A stretch of DNA of 64,000 nucleotides from Owenia fusiformis. Taxonomy: Eukaryota > Annelida > Polychaeta > Sabellida > Oweniidae. The stretch is from NCBI GenBank assembly GCA_903813345.2, contig CAIIXF020000001.1:40453366-40517365 (forward strand), in the 5' to 3' direction. How positions within the stretch are numbered: position 1 is the first letter of the stretch; each line of letters opens with the position of its first letter. The position numbers were made by a program, and so were the translations under genes. Shown one piece after another: positions 59,280 to 64,000 of this stretch. The notes beneath the pieces were generated by a model. The model was not told the DNA's origin. It made no database searches and saw nothing but the letters and a program-made list of their open reading frames with translations.

Positions 59280-62200
59280 CTAGTACATTTCATAACCAGA
59301 CAACCAAGCGGGCTGTTTCTGACGCCGCTTGGGTCTGGCACTGGGATCAATTTCTGAGACTGAATCTTTAAATTCGAGATCAATTTCAGGAGAATTTTGA
59401 TCATGTGGCGCGCATTCGGGCTCCGCGGAATTTTGAAACTCTGGGGGAGGATCCCCTAGGAATCGCTTCAGGCGGTTCGAATGAATTACTTTGGATTTCC
59501 CTTTAGTGTCAATCAGATAGCGCAAATCATCTAGTCGGTCAATCACAAGGTAAGGACCATGCCAGTTATTTGCAAATTTTGGTGTTTGACCAACTTTATT
59601 CACTGGGATATGGACCCAGACCAAGTCATTGGGCTTATACAGAGGATTCTTTGACTTGATGTCATAAATCCTCTTATACTTTTGACTTGCTGAGTCAATG
59701 TGATCACGAGCAGCTTCATGTACCACTAAAAGTTTGTCCCTTAGTTGGTTACAGTAAGTAGTATGGACAGGATCTTGAGACACCCCTTTTTCTGGACAGG
59801 GAGGGGGGCCTAGTACTAAATCGGCTGCTAGGAAGGGAGTTCTTCCAAACATTAATTCAGCAGGTGAAAACTTGGTGGTCTCATGTACAGCAGTACGAAT
59901 TGCTGAAGCTACAAATGGCAGATAATCAGGCCAGTCTCTGTGATGGCTAGACACAATTTTCGATAACATAGCTTCAATGGTTTGGTTAGAACGCTCCACC
60001 ATACCATCCGACTGGGGATGGTACGGCGTCGTTCTAGTCTTATCAATGTTCAAGATCTTGCACAGCTCTTGGAAGAGCTTTGATTCAAATTGTGCCCCCT
60101 GGTCAGAATGGAGCTGCAAGGGTGAACCATATCTACAGAAAAATTCGCACATCAGTGAATTAGCCACAGTGGCTGCCTCCTGGTTTGGCATGGGTAAAAT
60201 TTCGGGAAATTTTGTGAAGTAGTCTTCCGCTACCAGGACATACTTAAAGCCTTCCTCAGATTGAGGGAGGGGTCCCAATATATCTACTGCAATGCGTTCC
60301 AAAGGAGCACCAACATTGTAGACTTTCATGGGGCCTTTAGTACGTTGAGGGGGAGATTTCCGTTTCTGACACTGCTGGCATTCAGAAACAAATTTGGCAA
60401 CATCTCCTTTAAAACCTACCCAGTAATATCTTGGGCGGAGTCTGTTGATGGTTTTTGATACACCAAGGTGACCAGTGTCTAAGGTATTGTGTAAAGCCAT
60501 TAGCACTTGGCTTCTAAGGGGCTTTGGAATAACCAGCTGCCAGTCTTCAAACTGAGTATCAGTGTGTACCCATTTTCGGTATACTACCCCATTCTCCAAT
60601 TTAAATCGATCCCATTGGGACCAATACTGTTTCAAGAGGGGGGACTTATTACTGATATCAGCCCAGACTGGTCTCTTTCCACTGGCAAGCCAGTGTGTAA
60701 GAGTGGATATTTCAGGGTCCTCATTAACAGTTTTCTCCCATTCAGTTTGGGTAACCCCAGGCATCCAATTACATCCCGAAATGGGTGTATCAGGAGCTGG
60801 GGTGTTCCCCTTTGCATCTGCTTTGATCACTCGGATCACTGGCTCTGAGACAAGGTTCAAATGAAAGCTTAGCCTATTGATTTGAACTTCAGATGGATAG
60901 GAATTCTCAGGGGATTCACTTTGTTGGGGAATATCATTTTGTAAATGGTTAGCTAAGATTTCCACTTGTTCTGGAAGAGAGGTCTTCACAGGTTGTACAG
61001 TGGAGTTTGGAATAATAGATTCCTTGGTGACTGGAACACGACCAAGAGCCACTTGGCGGTCACAATATCGACAGTCACTGCATGGAATTCTTGACATGGC
61101 ATCAGCGTTCAAGTGTTTCTTACCAGGTCTATGCTTTATGGTAAAGTCATACTGGCTAAGAAACTCAAGCCATCTGGCAAGCTGGCCTTCAGGGTTTTGG
61201 AATCTAAACAACCAAGTCAGAGCACTGTGGTCAGTTCGAATAGTAAAATGTGTGCCATACAGATAATGATGGAAATGCTTGATGGCTTTTACTATTGCTA
61301 AAAGTTCCATGCGGGTAGCACAATAATTTCTTTCACATTTTGAGTGAGTTTTACTAAAGTTCTGAATTACCTTTTCTTGTTCATCAACTACTTGAGATAA
61401 TACTGCCCCAGATCTGCAGGCACTGGCATCAGTGTCTAATATCAATTCTTTTGATAGATCTGGGTATTCAAGTGTTGCAGCATTGAGGAACAAGCGTTTA
61501 AGGGTTTCAAAAGCTTCATTGCATTTCTCACACCAGCGAAATATTGCCCCCTTGTCTGTTAGCCTAGTAAGGGGCTCTGCCACACCAGCAAAATTGGGGA
61601 TAAACTTTCTGTAATAAGAACAGTGACCAAGAAAAGCTCTAACATGTCTGACAGTTCTTGGAATTGTCCAATCTCGGACTTCAGCAAATTTATCAGGATC
61701 TATTGAAATGCCTTTTTCAGAAACCACATGCCCCAAGTAGGAAACCTTGGATTTGAATAAGTGACATTTCTTCGGGGATAGTTTCAAGTTGGCATCTCTC
61801 AGACGGCCAAATACTTGGGAAAGCCTGTCTAAATGTTCCTCTACAGAGGAGCTGTGAATGATTATGTCATCTAAATAGACCATGCATATATCAGTATTCA
61901 ACCCAGAAAGTGCTACATTCATCATTCTCTGAAAAGTAGCAGGAGCATTGGAAAGCCCGAAGGGCATAACTGTGAATTCATAGAGACCCCATGGTGTGGT
62001 GAAGGCAGTCTTTGGCGCATCTGTGTCCTGCATAGCTATCTGCCAATAGCCACTTGCCAAATCAAGGGTACTAAAGTATTTAGCACCCTTGAGACTGTCT
62101 AAGGTATCGTCTATCCTTGGCAGAGGATAGGCGTCCTTGACAGTAACCTGATTTAATTGGCGGTAATCGACACAGAAACGCAAAGATCCATCCTTCTTGG

Positions 62201-63590
62201 GTACCAACACAATTGGTGCAGCCCAGGGGCTCTTAGAAGGACGTGTAAAACCCTTATCAAGAAGATCAGTTATGATTTCTTTGGCTTCGTCTTGTTTGGA
62301 ATGAGGAATTCTTCTGGGAGCCTGTTTTATGGGCTTTGACTCGCCAGTGTCAATATGGTGTTGTACCATATCAGTTCGACCAATGTCAAATTTTGACTTG
62401 GCAAACAAATCAAGATTTTCAAAGAGGAATGTTTTAACTCGTTCAGCTTCAGAAAAAGTTAGGGATTCTATACTTTCAGCAAGTAAGCCCTGTATGTGTT
62501 CTGGGACTGATTCAATTAAAACAGCTTTCTCTTCTACTGCAGAAGTCAAGGTTGGTGTTGAATTACATTCATTTTCAATGGAACAGGTTTCAAGATCAGG
62601 TTTGGAGTTACCTGTTGATTCCATTGACTGAGCAGGATGAGTGATACTTTGTAAAACAGTCGGGCCCTTGTTAGTAGTATCATTCAAATTTAGGGGGGAA
62701 GTTGTATCCCTCTCAGTAGCCATTTTAGCCTCACAAGTGTTCCGGAAAGTTGAGCTAGCAGGGGCTTTAGTGGGGATATCAGACGTAGTTTTATCACTTG
62801 GCTTTGCATGATACTGCACTGATGAAACAGGAAGTGCGTCATACACAGGCTCGCCAATGGCAATTGGTCTACCTTTATGCAACTCTACAGGCTGCAAGCC
62901 AACATTTGCAATACGTATAGGTATAAAGGGATTGCTTGGATTAACTAAAGTTCTAGCAATCAGAATAGTGGTGTCAAGATCAGGGTCAATGGGATTTTCA
63001 CCTATCAAAAGTGGTGTTTCACCCCAGACACATTGTGTCTTCCCAGGGACAACAATTTCACTCAAAGGGGGAATGGACACAGTGTCACACATTTCAATCT
63101 TACAATAGGAATTGACTGTACTTTCTAGGACACAGTCATAGAAGTCACCATTCAGTTTCAAAGTTGCTTCACGAACACTAAGTACTCCACAATGAGCTTC
63201 AAGAAAATCAAAGCCCAATATGGCAGCACATGACAGTGGAGCCACTAGAAAAACATGGAAAAACTTTGTGTCTCCGAGCTGAAAATCACATCTTACTCTG
63301 CCTAAGGCAGGAGAGCGACTTCCATCAGCCATGATTACATTTGGCAGATTCTCACCTTGTTCATAGGTGAGCGATTTACCAAGGCATTTGGCAGTTCTCT
63401 CTGATATCAAACTTCCTTGAGATCCTGAATCAATAAGAGCAGGAACTGTGAGGTGTTTGAATTTCAGTTCTAGACACAAGCCATTGTGGCCACTAGGATT
63501 TATAGAGCTGGTGGGTCGTTGTGGCTTAGATGCTGAATCGTGACCCACCGACTCAGCACAAGTTAGTTTTCCGATTGTCCAGAATTCCCT
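59280..63590 (-). CDS. pol: Ty3/gypsy pol polyprotein
   Basis: An uninterrupted frame from 63590 (after a stop at 63591-63593) to 59280. Numbering from the GTG at 63548: aspartic protease with ALIDSGSQGS (Asp40) and AAILGFDFL (107-115); reverse transcriptase with LDLASGYWQI (Asp496) and VYLDD (Asp560, 561); RNase H with LDTDASACRSG, ELLAIVKAI, TDHSAL and NADAMSR; integrase zinc finger H1020/H1027/C1057/C1060; catalytic Asp1089, Asp1149 and Glu1185 in D-x59-D-x35-E spacing; then a GPY/F-type segment (NNWHGPYLV, ~1327). Domain order PR-RT-RH-IN marks Ty3/gypsy; there is no chromodomain. The frame is -1 to gag and overlaps its last 9 codons, so expression by -1 frameshifting is likely. No stops or missing catalytic residues: the copy looks young. 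Confidence 0.97.
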   Translation of the reverse strand, partial: REFWTIGKLTCAESVGHDSASKPQRPTSSINPSGHNGLCLELKFKHLTVPALIDSGSQGSLISERTAKCLGKSLTYEQGENLPNVIMADGSRSPALGRVRCDFQLGDTKFFHVFLVAPLSCAAILGFDFLEAHCGVLSVREATLKLNGDFYDCVLESTVNSYCKIEMCDTVSIPPLSEIVVPGKTQCVWGETPLLIGENPIDPDLDTTILIARTLVNPSNPFIPIRIANVGLQPVELHKGRPIAIGEPVYDALPVSSVQYHAKPSDKTTSDIPTKAPASSTFRNTCEAKMATERDTTSPLNLNDTTNKGPTVLQSITHPAQSMESTGNSKPDLETCSIENECNSTPTLTSAVEEKAVLIESVPEHIQGLLAESIESLTFSEAERVKTFLFENLDLFAKSKFDIGRTDMVQHHIDTGESKPIKQAPRRIPHSKQDEAKEIITDLLDKGFTRPSKSPWAAPIVLVPKKDGSLRFCVDYRQLNQVTVKDAYPLPRIDDTLDSLKGAKYFSTLDLASGYWQIAMQDTDAPKTAFTTPWGLYEFTVMPFGLSNAPATFQRMMNVALSGLNTDICMVYLDDIIIHSSSVEEHLDRLSQVFGRLRDANLKLSPKKCHLFKSKVSYLGHVVSEKGISIDPDKFAEVRDWTIPRTVRHVRAFLGHCSYYRKFIPNFAGVAEPLTRLTDKGAIFRWCEKCNEAFETLKRLFLNAATLEYPDLSKELILDTDASACRSGAVLSQVVDEQEKVIQNFSKTHSKCERNYCATRMELLAIVKAIKHFHHYLYGTHFTIRTDHSALTWLFRFQNPEGQLARWLEFLSQYDFTIKHRPGKKHLNADAMSRIPCSDCRYCDRQVALGRVPVTKESIIPNSTVQPVKTSLPEQVEILANHLQNDIPQQSESPENSYPSEVQINRLSFHLNLVSEPVIRVIKADAKGNTPAPDTPISGCNWMPGVTQTEWEKTVNEDPEISTLTHWLASGKRPVWADISNKSPLLKQYWSQWDRFKLENGVVYRKWVHTDTQFEDWQLVIPKPLRSQVLMALHNTLDTGHLGVSKTINRLRPRYYWVGFKGDVAKFVSECQQCQKRKSPPQRTKGPMKVYNVGAPLERIAVDILGPLPQSEEGFKYVLVAEDYFTKFPEILPMPNQEAATVANSLMCEFFCRYGSPLQLHSDQGAQFESKLFQELCKILNIDKTRTTPYHPQSDGMVERSNQTIEAMLSKIVSSHHRDWPDYLPFVASAIRTAVHETTKFSPAELMFGRTPFLAADLVLGPPPCPEKGVSQDPVHTTYCNQLRDKLLVVHEAARDHIDSASQKYKRIYDIKSKNPLYKPNDLVWVHIPVNKVGQTPKFANNWHGPYLVIDRLDDLRYLIDTKGKSKVIHSNRLKRFLGDPPPEFQNSAEPECAPHDQNSPEIDLEFKDSVSEIDPSARPKRRQKQPAWLSGYEMY

Positions 63591-64000
63591 TTAAGGGCAG
63601 GACATTGGCTGATTCTGTGGTCTTCCCCACAGTAGAAACACACCCTAGCTCCAGGGACCTTGGAGTTAGGATGGCGTTTCTCACAATCAAAAATTGAATG
63701 CTCAGTAGTGTCACAAATCTTACAATATGTGGCATATTTCTTGGGTTTATGGGTATGTGTAGACTTTTTGTCCAATGATTCCTTCATTTTTCTCTCAATC
63801 ATTTTTGAAACCTCTTCATGGGAAGGTGAAGGAGGTACAATGGAAGCACTCTGGTTTGTAGTCTGTGTGACCCTAACCGTTGGATCCTTGTAACTCTGTA
63901 GTCTCCTTCTCCTCCCTCTAAAGAAGGATTCGTGTTGGAGAGCAAGAGTTAAGGCTTCATTGAGTGTGGAGGGATTGGCGAAGGAGATTTTGGACTCTAA
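63563..64000 (-). CDS. gag: Ty3/gypsy gag, C-terminal part (runs off the window)
   Basis: The frame is open from the window edge to the stop at 63563. The visible part starts in what is probably the end of capsid (NPSTLNEALTLALQHESFF), followed by a basic run (RGRRRRL) and a Ser/Pro-rich linker. Two zinc knuckles follow, C-x2-C-x4-H-x4-C (CKICDTTEHSIFDC) and a shorter C-x2-C-x3-H-x4-C (CFYCGEDHRISQC). Gag packages the element RNA into particles. GGAAAAC sits directly before the stop (63566-63572), where a -1 slip would enter pol. The N-terminus and 5' LTR are beyond the window. Confidence 0.93.
   Translation of the reverse strand, partial: LESKISFANPSTLNEALTLALQHESFFRGRRRRLQSYKDPTVRVTQTTNQSASIVPPSPSHEEVSKMIERKMKESLDKKSTHTHKPKKYATYCKICDTTEHSIFDCEKRHPNSKVPGARVCFYCGEDHRISQCPALKGNSGQSEN
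63566..63572 (-). promoter_or_regulatory. Possible -1 frameshift site at the gag-pol overlap
   Basis: The minus strand reads GGAAAAC immediately before the gag stop TAA. It is an imperfect slippery heptamer (a strict one would have three identical first bases), but a -1 shift anywhere in the 9-codon overlap (63563-63590) leads into pol. Confidence 0.4.

Noticed and set aside
59280-63548. Independent start of pol at 63548
   Set aside because: That codon is GTG; the frame is open upstream into the gag overlap, so a -1 frameshift is more likely than internal initiation.

Overview
This is metazoan-type nuclear DNA and it is poor in genes. It is AT-rich, with long non-coding stretches, nested transposons, GT-AG splice signals, a tRNA-derived SINE, a mariner relic, a LINE relic and a Ty3/gypsy retrotransposon. 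The mix of repeat families suggests a marine invertebrate, but no marker here fixes the species. I see no bacterial operons, rRNA, intact tRNA or CRISPR.

Layout. 1-20 kb is AT-rich non-coding DNA with a few short tandem repeats and two copies of a small SINE-like element. 20.8-24.9 kb holds one possible small minus-strand exon and two 24-bp minisatellite arrays whose period is a multiple of three, so they produce long but meaningless open frames. 26.9-27.9 kb is a deleted mariner element with TA target duplications. 32.4-38.3 kb is dense in small elements: a SINE-like element with an 11-bp target-site duplication (TSD), a 535-bp fold-back element with a 5-bp TSD, several hairpin elements, a 204-bp MITE, and a LINE relic interrupted by a hAT-type MITE with a perfect 8-bp TSD.

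39.4-52.4 kb is a direct segmental duplication. Each copy was hit by a different large inverted-repeat element after the duplication, so each copy keeps the empty site of the other's insertion. Copy 1 carries a 2.2-kb element with about 470-bp inverted repeats (TSD ATTAA). Copy 2 carries a 5.2-kb element with 67-bp inverted repeats and subterminal repeats (TSD TAATA). Inside the latter are a 2.8-kb polypyrimidine array, itself split by a MITE, and an ACGN-type array. The two elements share a terminal motif (CACG[C]GGTAGTATCT). Together with the 535-bp fold-back they form a group with CAC ends and 5-bp TSDs.

52.8-55 kb holds a SINE and several tandem repeats. 55.1-64 kb, minus strand, reads as one LTR retrotransposon running off the right edge: gag (partial, zinc knuckles), an uninterrupted pol (protease, RT, RNase H, integrase), then a C2H2 zinc-finger ORF in the position of env, and a candidate 3' LTR. 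The zinc-finger ORF opens at a strong splice acceptor. The candidate LTR holds a short ATG exon ending in a splice donor of the same phase, so the third ORF may be expressed from a spliced RNA. A small RING-type ORF also lies in the candidate LTR. This arrangement and the paired empty/filled sites are the two things most worth following up.
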